Assembly (NCBI GenBank): GCA_031257195.1
Contig: JAIRPD010000029.1
Location: 1 to 35,563 of the forward strand
Source: Treponema sp.
GTDB lineage: Bacteria; Spirochaetota; Spirochaetia; Treponematales; Breznakiellaceae
Direction: 5' to 3'
Length of the DNA: 35,563 bases
Shown here: positions 1-7,812 of the stretch, one piece after another
How positions within the stretch are numbered: position 1 is the stretch's first letter
Layout of the letters: the number at the start of each line of letters is the position of its first letter
The notes under the pieces: model-generated
What the model was told of the DNA's origin: nothing
Seen by the model: the letters and a program-made list of their open reading frames with translations, nothing else
Databases searched by the model: none
Position numbers and translations under genes: made by a program

Positions 1-82
1 CGCCGCGCCCATCCCGGAAAACGAGGCGGACATTGACCGCGGCATAGCTCCGTTGATCCGCGGCGTAAAGGGGAACCCGTAA
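1..82 (+). CDS. 3' end of an unidentified CDS (partial)
   Basis: The frame starting at base 2 is open from the window edge to a TAA at 80-82 and encodes 26 residues ending IRGVKGNP. Its composition (PENEADIDRG) looks like a real protein tail, and it is convergent with the next gene, with a weak hairpin between them. It is too short to assign to a family. A chance open frame cannot be excluded. Confidence 0.35.
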   Translation, partial: AAPIPENEADIDRGIAPLIRGVKGNP

Positions 83-106
83 ACATCCGCCGGCGCCGCG
101 GGCCGG

Positions 107-147
107 GAAAAGGAACGCCAGGAACCGCCCCGCCCGTTCCTCTTTTC
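107..147. terminator. weak possible bidirectional terminator
   Basis: GGAACG (112-117) pairs with CGTTCC (135-140). An A-rich run lies on the left and a T-rich run (TCTTTTC) on the right, so the stem could extend with a bulge. It sits between a plus-strand gene end and the minus-strand alaA end. The long loop makes it only moderately convincing. Confidence 0.3.
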
Positions 148-166
148 GCCGCGCCGCGCCGGCGGG

Positions 167-1390
167 TCAGGGCCGCCGCTGTCGGTATCCCGCCAGAAAA
201 TCCCCCAGCCGCTTAAGGGCCTCGGTGAGCGTTTCCCGGCTGGGGAGGAAGACCACCCGGAAGTGGTCCGGCTTGTCCCAGTTAAAGCCTGTCCCCTGGA
301 CCAGGAGCAGGCGCTTTTCCCTCAAGAGGTCCATGATAAACCGCTCGTCGTCGGTGATGTTGAACCGCTCCGCGTCGATCCGGGGGAAGCAGTACAGCGC
401 CCCCTGGGGGGTCGTTACCGAAAGGCCGGGGATCCGGTTGATCAGCTCCACCGCCGCGTCCCGCTGGTCCCTCAGCCTTCCGCCGGGGATCAGGTAGTCC
501 TTGATACTTTGGCGGCCCCCCAGGGCGGTTTGGATACCGAACTGGGCGGGCATATTGGCGCAGAGCCGCATGTTGGAGAGCATCCCCAGGCCCTCGATGT
601 AGCCCGCGGCGGCCCTTTTATTCCCCGCCAGGGTCATCCAGCCGCAGCGGAACCCCGGCGCGCGATAGGCCTTGGAGAGGCCGTCAAAACTCACGGTGAG
701 GATATCGGGGTTGATCGACGCCATGGGAATGTACCGGGCCCCGTCGTAGGTGATCCGGCTGTAAATCTCGTCGGCGAAAACGATCAGCTCGTTCTCCGCG
801 GCGATCCGGGCGATCCCCTCCAGGATTTCCCGGGGGTAAACCGCCCCGGTGGGGTTGTTGGGGTTGATCACCACAATGGCCTTGGTCTTGTCCGTTACCT
901 TGGAGCGGATGTCGTCCAGGCTGGGGTTCCACAGGGATTCCTCGTCGCAGCGGTAGTGAACCGCCCGGCCCCCGGACAGGGTAACCATGGCGGTCCAGAG
1001 GGGGTAGTCCGGCATGGGGATCAGCACCTCGTCCCCGGCGTTGAGCAGGGCCTGGGTGGCGATGGTGATCAGCTCGCTCACCCCGTTGCCGATATACACG
1101 TCGTCTATCCCCGCGTCCATGAGGCCCTTGTCGTGCAGGTCCAGGACGATGGCCTTCCGGGCGGCGAAGAGGCCCTGGGAGTCCCCGTAGCCCTGGGCGT
1201 CTTTCATGTTCACGATGATATCGTGGGTGATGATGTCCGGGGTGTGGAAGTCAAAGGGGGCGGTGTTGCCGATGTTGAGCCGGATAAGCTCGAACCCCTC
1301 GGCCTCAAGCCGCCTGGCCTCCTCGTGAACCGGCCCCCGGATGTCGTAACATACCTTGTCCAGTTTGGTTGATTTGTCAAAGGTCCTCAT
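167..1390 (-). CDS. alaA: alanine transaminase AlaA-type, PLP-dependent aminotransferase
   Basis: A 407-aa fold-type I aminotransferase that should interconvert pyruvate plus glutamate with alanine plus 2-oxoglutarate in the cytosol. The sequence resembles E. coli AlaA (405 aa) along its whole length, as I remember that protein: KLDKVCYDIRGPV near the N-terminus, the GNGVSELI loop at 101-108, NPNNPTG at 176-182, the PLP-contacting Asp207 in FADEIY, and Schiff-base Lys240 in DGLSKAYR. The ATG at 1390 has AAGGA a few bases upstream. It lies 30 nt downstream of the TPR-like gene on the same strand, with no promoter seen between them, so the two are probably co-transcribed. Other class I aminotransferases are possible, but the end-to-end match favours AlaA. 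Confidence 0.9.
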   Translation of the reverse strand: MRTFDKSTKLDKVCYDIRGPVHEEARRLEAEGFELIRLNIGNTAPFDFHTPDIITHDIIVNMKDAQGYGDSQGLFAARKAIVLDLHDKGLMDAGIDDVYIGNGVSELITIATQALLNAGDEVLIPMPDYPLWTAMVTLSGGRAVHYRCDEESLWNPSLDDIRSKVTDKTKAIVVINPNNPTGAVYPREILEGIARIAAENELIVFADEIYSRITYDGARYIPMASINPDILTVSFDGLSKAYRAPGFRCGWMTLAGNKRAAAGYIEGLGMLSNMRLCANMPAQFGIQTALGGRQSIKDYLIPGGRLRDQRDAAVELINRIPGLSVTTPQGALYCFPRIDAERFNITDDERFIMDLLREKRLLLVQGTGFNWDKPDHFRVVFLPSRETLTEALKRLGDFLAGYRQRRP

Positions 1391-1420
1391 AGTTTTCCTT
1401 ACCCCCCGCGCCGGCGTCTT

Positions 1421-2260
1421 TTATCCGTAAAGGTAATCGCCGGTTTTGGTCATGTACGACACCAGAACGGCGGCGTACACTTCCATTTCGAGGCGCTTAC
1501 ATTCCTTGTCCCAGGCGGCCCGGTCCCTGAGCCGCCGCCGGACCCGGTCCTTGCCCGCCGCCGCGGCCACCCCCAATTCCCCGGCCCGGGGAGGCAAAAA
1601 GCCGGACAGGCTGCTGGAAAGGAAATAGGCGGAAAGGCCCGCGAGCAGCCCGTCTTCGCTTTTCCCGGCCAGGGTGATAAAGGTGTCCGCCGCTTCCTCA
1701 AAACGGTGGGCCAGGAGGAGCGAAAAACCGTAGTACCAGCGGATCCACTCGGCGGCGGAAGAGGCCCCGCCCCCCCCAGGCTGGGCCCGCCCGGCAAGCT
1801 GGGCGGAAAAAAACTCCGCGGCCCCGGCGTAATCCTGGTCCAGGAGCCGGGCGGCGCCAAAGATAAGCGCGTGGCGGTTTACCAGGCCGCTCTTGGCGGT
1901 GGCCAGCTTCCGCTCCAGGGCGTTTACCGCCCGGGGGTCGGAAAGGACCAGGTAGGTGTTGGCCAGAAGCCGGACCAGGCGGGAACTGTAGCGGCCCCGG
2001 CGGAATACCTTGTCTTCCAGTTCCTGGGCCAGGGCGGGCCAGTCCTCTTTTTCCAGCAGAATATAAACCCGGTAGTTCAGGGCAAAGTAACAATCCATCC
2101 CCGCGGCCAAGGCCAGGATCAGGGGAAGGAGGAACCAGCTAAAGCCCCAAAAGTCCAGGGCCAGGTCCTTTCCCAGGGCCAGAAAGGGAAGTAAAAAAAC
2201 CAGGCCCAGAAAGAAGAGCATAAGAACATTAAAAAACAGAATAAGCGTCCTGAATTTCAA
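1421..2260 (-). CDS. membrane-anchored TPR-like hypothetical protein
   Basis: 279 aa of unknown function. Two hydrophobic segments near the N-terminus (about 5-30 and 40-62) suggest a membrane hairpin. The rest is helical and alanine/leucine-rich with TPR-like spacing (LARLLANTYLVLSDP-type and AAEFFSAQLAG-type helices), so a solenoid interaction domain is likely. The start is a TTG at 2260, preceded by AAGGGGG at a good distance; no in-frame ATG fits better. A promoter lies at 2281-2309. It is the first gene before alaA, but this context does not reveal a job. Confidence 0.7.
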   Translation of the reverse strand: MKFRTLILFFNVLMLFFLGLVFLLPFLALGKDLALDFWGFSWFLLPLILALAAGMDCYFALNYRVYILLEKEDWPALAQELEDKVFRRGRYSSRLVRLLANTYLVLSDPRAVNALERKLATAKSGLVNRHALIFGAARLLDQDYAGAAEFFSAQLAGRAQPGGGGASSAAEWIRWYYGFSLLLAHRFEEAADTFITLAGKSEDGLLAGLSAYFLSSSLSGFLPPRAGELGVAAAAGKDRVRRRLRDRAAWDKECKRLEMEVYAAVLVSYMTKTGDYLYG

Positions 2261-2280
2261 AAGCGCCCCCTTGCTCTACA

Positions 2281-2309
2281 AGCATACCTGGACAGAGGAA
2301 GGATAGCAA
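2281..2309 (-). promoter_or_regulatory. sigma70-type promoter for the TPR-like gene
   Basis: Read on the minus strand: TTGCTA (2309-2304), a 17-bp spacer, TATGCT (2286-2281). The predicted leader is about 15-20 nt and carries the AAGGGGG ribosome site before the TTG start at 2260. Confidence 0.6.
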
Positions 2310-2328
2310 TACCGCGGCGGGACGCGGA

Positions 2329-2356
2329 TTGACCAAGATCCTCCTTTTCATAAAAC
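2329..2356 (+). promoter_or_regulatory. possible promoter for the dehydratase-activase gene
   Basis: TTGACC (2329-2334), a 16-bp spacer, TAAAAC (2351-2356). The -10 match is poor. The hexamer ends 6 nt before the TTG at 2363 and 12 nt before the ATG at 2369. No clear Shine-Dalgarno is seen, so a leaderless or near-leaderless mRNA is possible. Confidence 0.4.
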
Positions 2357-2362
2357 TAGATA

Positions 2363-5300
2363 TTGTCTATGAATGATGGGTCCCCTCCCCTGTGGCTTGG
2401 TATTGACGTGGGCTCCACCACCGCGAAAATAGTGGTCCTGGATCCCCCCACGGGGCGCATTCTATTCAGTCGTTACCTCCGGCACAACGCCCGGCAGACC
2501 GAAACGGCGCGCCGGTTTCTGGAAGAGCTGGCCGCCGCCTTTCCCGGCGCGGCCTTCCGGGCCGCGGTCTGCGGTTCCGGGGGCAAAACCATAGCCCAGT
2601 TGATCCGGGCCGCGTACGTCCAGGAGGTGGTGGCCAACTCCATCGCCGTAAAGACCTTTTACCCCGGGGCCAGGGTAGCCATTGAGCTGGGGGGACAGGA
2701 CGCGAAGATCGTGTTTTTTTACCACGACGAGGCCACGGACCGGCTGGTGGCTTCCGATATGCGGATGAATGGAAACTGCGCCGGGGGAACCGGGGCCTTT
2801 ATTGACGAGGTGGCCCACCTTTTAACGATTCAAAGCGAGGACCTTGAGGCCTACGCCGCCCGGGGAAGCCGGGTCTACGATATTTCGGGCCGCTGCGGGG
2901 TATTCGCCAAAACCGACATCCAGCCCCTGCTGAACCAGGGGGCCTCCCGGGAGGATATCGCCCTCTCGGCGCTCCACGCGGTGGCCAAGCAGACCATCGG
3001 CGGCCTGGCCCAGGGACTGGAACTGAAGGCCCCCATCGTTTTTGAGGGAGGGCCCCTGACCTTCAACCCCACCCTTATCCGGGTCTTCGCCCAGCGGCTG
3101 GGCCTGGGGGAGGGGGACATTATCCGGCCCGGAAACCCCGAACTGCTGGTGGCCCACGGAACGGCCCTTTCCCTGGGGGAGCTTTTCGCCGGCCAGCCCA
3201 ACGAGTTTGTCCTGGAAAAGGCCCTGGAAGTCCTGGCCCGGCGGCGGCGGTCTTCCGGGGAGGACCCGCCTCCGGGAAACCGGTTTTTCGATTCCCTGGA
3301 GGACCGCCGGGCCTTTGAGGAGCGCCACCGCCGCTGGGAAGACCTGTTCCGCCGGGACAAGGCCGGGGCGGAACCGGTCCCCACGGGAACCGCCGGGGAA
3401 CGGGTCCTGCGGGTCTACCTGGGGGTCGACGGGGGATCCACCACCACCAAATTCGCCCTCCTGGACGAGGAGGAACGGGTGGTGGAAACCTTCTATACCA
3501 ATAACAGCGGGGAGCCCCTGTTGATCATTCGGGACGCCCTGCTGGCCCTGAACCGGCGCTGCCGGGAACGGGGGACGAAGCTGGAGATCCTCGCCCTGGG
3601 AACCACCGGCTACGGGGAGGTCCTCTTCGCCAAGGCCCTGGGGGCGGACTACCACACGGTGGAAACCGTGTCCCACGCCGCGGCGGCGCTGAAATACGTT
3701 CCCGGCGCCAGCTTTATCCTGGACATCGGGGGCCAGGACATGAAGGCCATCAGCATGGCCAACGACATCGTTACCGGCATAACCCTGAACGAGGCCTGTT
3801 CCGCGGGCTGCGGCTCCTTTTTGGAAAACTGCGCCCGGTCCCTCAACATCCCGGTCGAGGCCATCGCGGAGGCGGCGTTTAAGGCCCGGAACCCCGCGGA
3901 ACTGGGAAGCCGCTGCACGGTCTTTATGAACAGCCGGATCATCAGCGCCCAGCGGAACGGCGGGCAGCCGGAAGATATTATGGCCGGCCTGTGCCGGTCA
4001 ATCATCGAGAATGTTTTTACCAAGGTGATCCGGGTCTCCAACTTTTCAAGCCTGGGAGACCGGATTGTGGTCCAGGGGGGGACCTTCAAAAACGACGCGG
4101 TCCTCCGGGCCCTGGAACAGTACACCGGCAAAACAGTGATCCGCTCCCCCTACCCCGGCGAAATGGGGGCCGCCGGCATCGCCCTCCTAACAAAAAAACA
4201 GGTGGAAGAAACGCGGGCCCGGGGGGGGGCCTTTAGGTCCCGGTTTATCGGCTTCGAGGCCCTGGAGAGCTTTCGGTACACCCCGGAGGCCAACCTGATC
4301 TGCCCCTTTTGCGGCAACTCCTGCAACCGCACCCTCATTACCTTTTCCAACGGGGAACGGTACATCACCGGGAACCGCTGCGAGCGGGGGGAGGTTATCG
4401 GCGACCCCCGGGACGGGGACATCCGGGAACAGGCGCGGCGGATCGGCGGCGGGATGAACGCCGTCCCGGACCTGATGAAAACCCGGGAAGAGCTGCTGTT
4501 CAAGGACTACACCGGGGAGTACGGCCTAAGCCCGGTGAGCCCCGGCAAGGACATGACCATCGGCCTGCCCCGGTGCCTGGAATTCTGGAACAGCATGCCC
4601 TTTTGGACCGCCTTTTGGCGGGCCCTGGGCTTTAAGGTGGTCCTGTCCCGGCCCAGTTCCCGCCGCCTCTTTGAACAGGGCCTGCAGTACGTGCCCTCGG
4701 ACACGGTCTGCTTTCCCGCCAAACTGGTCCACGGCCATATCCGGGACCTGGCGGAAAAGAAGGTGGACCGGATCTTCATGCCCGTGATCGTCAGGATGCC
4801 CCCGGAAAACGCCGGTTCCTCCAGCGACCATGTCTGCGCCGTGGTCAAGGGCTACCCCTTGGTCATCAGATACTCCGACGACCCCCGCCGCCGCTGGGAC
4901 ATCCCCTTTGACACCCCGGTCTTCCACTGGTACCACCGGGAGGACCGGAACCGCCAGCTCCGGGCCTTTATCCGGGATACCTTTGGCATAGGGGAAGGGA
5001 CCGTCCAGGCCGCCATACTCCGGGGGGACCAGGCGTTGACCGCCTTTCGGGAGGAACTGCGGGCCGCGGCGGAAGAGGTTATCCAGGAAACGGAACGGAA
5101 AGGCGGCTTCGCCGTGGTTCTGGCGGGCAGGCCCTATCACACCGACCCGCTGGTAAACCACGACCTTTCCCGGCACTTTACCCGCCTGGGCATCCCGGTT
5201 CTTACGGTGGATTCCCTGCCGGGGCTCAACGAAACGGACCTCTCCCTGACCCGGATAGAGATTACCAACAACTTTCACAGCCGGATGCTCGCCGGGGCCA

Positions 5301-6796
5301 TGGCGGCGGCCCGGCGGCCCTGCCTGGAGTATGTGCAGATTGTCAGCTTTGGCTGCGGCCACGACGCGATCCTCACCGACGAGGTGATCCGGCTTATGCG
5401 GGAGATAGCCTCCAAGGACCCGCTGATCCTGAAACTTGACGAGGGAGACGCGGCGGGTCCCCTGAACATCAGGATCAAATCCTTTATCGAAACCGTGCGG
5501 ACCCGCCGGAAAAAGCGGGACGCCCCGGAAATCCGCGCCCTCGCGGACCCCTACCCCGTGAAATTTACCCGCCGGGACCGGAAAACCAAGGTCCTGCTGA
5601 TCCCCAACGTGTCCCCGGCTTTCTGCAAAATCGTTACCGCGGCGATCCGCCGGCAGGGGCTCCGGGTGGAACCCCTGCCCCTGGGGGACGCGGAAGCCAT
5701 ACGGCTGGGGAAGAAATACGTCCACAACGACATCTGCTTTCCCGCCCAGATGAACATAGGCGAGGGACTGGCGGCGCTGATCAACGGCGGGCGCGACCCC
5801 AACGAGGTGGTGCTTGGCCTGGCGAAGTACCAGTGCGACTGCCGCCTGGCCCACTACGCCAGCCTGGCCCGCCGGGCCCTGGACGAGGCGGGGTTTCCCC
5901 AGGTTCCCATCATCACCACCGACACGCTGGACCCCAAAAACATGTACCCCGGTTTACGGCTCAGCGTTACCTTTGAGCTGCGAGTCCTGTGGGGCCTGGT
6001 GGCGCTGGACATTCTGGAAGAGCTGCGGCGGAAGATCCGGCCCTACGAGCTGAACCCCGGCGAAACCGAGCGGGTCTTTAACCGGGGGGTGGACGAGGTA
6101 GCCCGGGGCGTGGAGGCGGGTATACGGGAAACGATCCGGGCCTTTGACCGGGTGATAAAAACCATGGAGACGATCCCCTACGACCGGAAGGAACTCAAGC
6201 CCCGGGTCTTTATCATCGGCGAGTACCTCCTGAACTACCATCCGGGGTCAAACCTCCAGGTGGAGGCCTATCTGGAAAAGAACAACATGGAGATTGTCCT
6301 TCCCCGGATGATCGACATCTTCCGCCGGGACTTTTTGCGGAAACTATCGGAGATGCGGGATTTTGGCGTCCGTTTTCCCTTCGCCGAAACGATCCTTACC
6401 TACATTGGGAACGGGGTCTTTGACCGGGCCATCACCAGGATGGAAAAAACCGCGGTCCACCATCCCCTGTACGAGCCCTGCGTCCGGCTTCCCGAGCTGG
6501 CCGCGGCCACGGATCATATCATGCACCGGACCTTTACCTCCGGCGAGGGCTGGCTTTTGCCGGGGGAGATTCTCCACTACGCCGCCCGGGGGATCCATTC
6601 GTTCGTGATCCTCCAGCCTTTTGGCTGCCTGCCCAACCATATTTCCGGCCGGGGGGTGATCAAGCGCGTCAAGGAAGAATTCCCCCGGATTCAGATTCTT
6701 CCCCTGGACTACGATCCGGACACCAGCTTTGCCAACATAGAAAACCGCCTGCAGATGCTTATTATGAACGCCCGGGAACTGGAACGCTTGAGTTAG
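2363..6796 (+). CDS. 2-hydroxyacyl-CoA dehydratase activase-type giant fusion protein (BadF/HgdC x2 + DUF2229 + HgdB-like)
   Basis: 1477 aa. Two ASKHA ATPase domains of the BadF/BadG/BcrA/HgdC family come first. The first starts at GIDVGSTTAK (13-22), with cluster-binding Cys139 (NGNCAGGTG) and Cys178 (SGRCGVF). The second starts near 353 at GVDGGSTTTK, with Cys479/Cys483 (NEACSAGCG) and Cys518 (GSRCTVF). Then come a four-residue-spaced Cys motif CPFCGNSC (647-654), a DUF2229-type region (GLPRCLEFWNSMPFW), and a long C-terminal part with further Cys. Family activases bind a [4Fe-4S] cluster at the dimer interface and use ATP to inject an electron into a dehydratase. The substrate of these large fusions is not established. 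It stands alone, with no separate dehydratase gene nearby. Start is TTG 2363 or ATG 2369; the latter is equally plausible. Confidence 0.85.
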   Translation: MSMNDGSPPLWLGIDVGSTTAKIVVLDPPTGRILFSRYLRHNARQTETARRFLEELAAAFPGAAFRAAVCGSGGKTIAQLIRAAYVQEVVANSIAVKTFYPGARVAIELGGQDAKIVFFYHDEATDRLVASDMRMNGNCAGGTGAFIDEVAHLLTIQSEDLEAYAARGSRVYDISGRCGVFAKTDIQPLLNQGASREDIALSALHAVAKQTIGGLAQGLELKAPIVFEGGPLTFNPTLIRVFAQRLGLGEGDIIRPGNPELLVAHGTALSLGELFAGQPNEFVLEKALEVLARRRRSSGEDPPPGNRFFDSLEDRRAFEERHRRWEDLFRRDKAGAEPVPTGTAGERVLRVYLGVDGGSTTTKFALLDEEERVVETFYTNNSGEPLLIIRDALLALNRRCRERGTKLEILALGTTGYGEVLFAKALGADYHTVETVSHAAAALKYVPGASFILDIGGQDMKAISMANDIVTGITLNEACSAGCGSFLENCARSLNIPVEAIAEAAFKARNPAELGSRCTVFMNSRIISAQRNGGQPEDIMAGLCRSIIENVFTKVIRVSNFSSLGDRIVVQGGTFKNDAVLRALEQYTGKTVIRSPYPGEMGAAGIALLTKKQVEETRARGGAFRSRFIGFEALESFRYTPEANLICPFCGNSCNRTLITFSNGERYITGNRCERGEVIGDPRDGDIREQARRIGGGMNAVPDLMKTREELLFKDYTGEYGLSPVSPGKDMTIGLPRCLEFWNSMPFWTAFWRALGFKVVLSRPSSRRLFEQGLQYVPSDTVCFPAKLVHGHIRDLAEKKVDRIFMPVIVRMPPENAGSSSDHVCAVVKGYPLVIRYSDDPRRRWDIPFDTPVFHWYHREDRNRQLRAFIRDTFGIGEGTVQAAILRGDQALTAFREELRAAAEEVIQETERKGGFAVVLAGRPYHTDPLVNHDLSRHFTRLGIPVLTVDSLPGLNETDLSLTRIEITNNFHSRMLAGAMAAARRPCLEYVQIVSFGCGHDAILTDEVIRLMREIASKDPLILKLDEGDAAGPLNIRIKSFIETVRTRRKKRDAPEIRALADPYPVKFTRRDRKTKVLLIPNVSPAFCKIVTAAIRRQGLRVEPLPLGDAEAIRLGKKYVHNDICFPAQMNIGEGLAALINGGRDPNEVVLGLAKYQCDCRLAHYASLARRALDEAGFPQVPIITTDTLDPKNMYPGLRLSVTFELRVLWGLVALDILEELRRKIRPYELNPGETERVFNRGVDEVARGVEAGIRETIRAFDRVIKTMETIPYDRKELKPRVFIIGEYLLNYHPGSNLQVEAYLEKNNMEIVLPRMIDIFRRDFLRKLSEMRDFGVRFPFAETILTYIGNGVFDRAITRMEKTAVHHPLYEPCVRLPELAAATDHIMHRTFTSGEGWLLPGEILHYAARGIHSFVILQPFGCLPNHISGRGVIKRVKEEFPRIQILPLDYDPDTSFANIENRLQMLIMNARELERLS

Positions 6797-7025
6797 CCTC
6801 AAATCCGCCCTCCCTGGCGGATTTGAGGCTAGGAGTTTCCGGCAAAGCCGGAAACTCCACCCAAGCCCTTACGGGCTTGCCTTGGTCACAGCGGCGTCCA
6901 TGCCGCCCATCCTTGGCGGATTTGAGGCAAGCCCGGAGAAAAAACCCACAAGCCCCGCGGGGTTTGTGGGGCCGGGGTTTTCGCCCGGCGAAAACACCGC
7001 CGCGATCCCGCGAAGCGGGATCGCG
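6797..7025. repeat. array of consecutive hairpins downstream of the activase gene
   Basis: Beginning one base after the TAG, at least seven inverted repeats follow: 6797-6828 (13-bp perfect stem, CCTCAAATCCGCC), 6832-6858 (12 bp, AAA loop), 6862-6879 (7 bp), 6891-6906 (5 bp), 6945-6970 (about 12 bp with one G-T pair), 6977-6995 (8-9 bp) and 7001-7025 (11 bp, GAA loop). The sequence GGCGGATTTGAGG occurs at 6816-6828 and again at 6915-6927, and inverted at 6797-6809. No stem is followed by a clear T-run, so simple terminators are not obvious. They may be mobile palindromes or mRNA 3'-end stabilisers. Confidence 0.85.
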
Positions 7026-7027
7026 CC

Positions 7028-7579
7028 TTACTGAGCCACGAACCGGCCGTCGTTCCCCTCGCCGGTATTGCCCTCAAACCGGTTTTTATAGTTTTGCACT
7101 TCGGTGGACAGAACCTTAATTGGCCTCGAGCCGCTGTTGTTAAAGCTGTAAGGGTTCACCGCTATCTGGCCAGCCCTAATAGTCCCCATGTTCACTTCCC
7201 TAAGGCCGGAGCAGCCATAAAGGAAGCCATACCCGACGCTGATAACGCCGGACAGGCCGCTCAGGTCCACCGCGGTAAGATTAGTAAAGTGGCGGGCAAA
7301 ATTATTGGGAACCGTCGTCAGTCCCGCGAGGTCCCCGCCCAGGACGAGTTCCTGTACCTGGCCTTTCTGGAAGCTCAGGGGGCCGATACTTATCGTGCTA
7401 GATGGGTACCCGTTGTTGCACAACAGAGCTATCCGCCCCGCGGCGTCCAACCCGGCCCAAGCCGGGTTATCCATCAACCGGTAGGTTACGCCGTTGACTT
7501 TGATATACGAGGATATGCCCAGCTCCGAGGCGATCAGGATGCCGCCCCCCACGGGGTTCCCTACCCGGAGCAGGGTCAT
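7028..7579 (-). CDS. leucine-rich-repeat (BspA-like) protein, probably damaged or fragmentary
   Basis: 183 aa in this frame. The central part carries BspA/LRR_5-type repeats: LTTVPNNFARHFTNLTAVDLSG, then VISVGYGFLYGCSGLREVNMG, ending in a YKNRFEGNT tail of the sort that closes such proteins. BspA-like proteins are usually surface-exposed and much longer, with a signal peptide; none is visible here. The ATG at 7579 has no ribosome site and an in-frame stop lies 27 nt upstream. The adjacent frame runs LYNGWYELGFIPPG directly up to the break, so the reading frame appears to shift at the C5G5 run at 7581-7590. Either a pseudogene or a base-calling error is possible. Confidence 0.55.
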   Translation of the reverse strand: MTLLRVGNPVGGGILIASELGISSYIKVNGVTYRLMDNPAWAGLDAAGRIALLCNNGYPSSTISIGPLSFQKGQVQELVLGGDLAGLTTVPNNFARHFTNLTAVDLSGLSGVISVGYGFLYGCSGLREVNMGTIRAGQIAVNPYSFNNSGSRPIKVLSTEVQNYKNRFEGNTGEGNDGRFVAQ

Positions 7580-7752
7580 GCCCCCGGGGGAATAAAGCCC
7601 AACTCATACCAACCATTATACAGCGGTTTTACCAATACGCAAGCTTTTTCGCGTTTTTTGTGATTTTTTTTATAAACCTCCCCGCCAAGCCCGCGAAGCG
7701 GCCCATTCACCACCCCCGTAACCGCCCTCATCCCCGCCAATCCGTTGTCCAT
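7580..7752 (-). pseudogene. out-of-frame upstream part of the LRR gene
   Basis: On the minus strand, a frame open from ATGs at 7752 or 7731 encodes a segment ending KPLYNGWYELGFIPPG just before the C5G5 run. Restoring one G there would join it to GMTLLRVGNP of the LRR frame. The part before about 7680 has low similarity to anything I know, and an AT-rich promoter-like stretch lies within it (7615-7642), so only the last 20 or so residues are likely true coding sequence. Confidence 0.35.
7615..7642 (-). promoter_or_regulatory. promoter-like sequence before the LRR fragment
   Basis: Minus strand: TTGCGT (7642-7637), a 16-bp spacer, perfect TATAAT (7620-7615). An ATG follows 7 nt after the -10, but it is not in the LRR frame. 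The same bases may be coding if the frameshift reading is right, so this may be a chance match in an AT-rich stretch. Confidence 0.35.
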
Positions 7753-7812
7753 CTGTTCCGGGAGGCCTCCCCGCCCCCGGCCCGGGCGGCGCGGTGTCCC
7801 CGTTGCCAGCCC

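Noticed and set aside
6797-6828. Simple rho-independent terminator after the activase
   Set aside because: The stem is perfect but no T-run follows on either strand; it is better described as part of the hairpin array.
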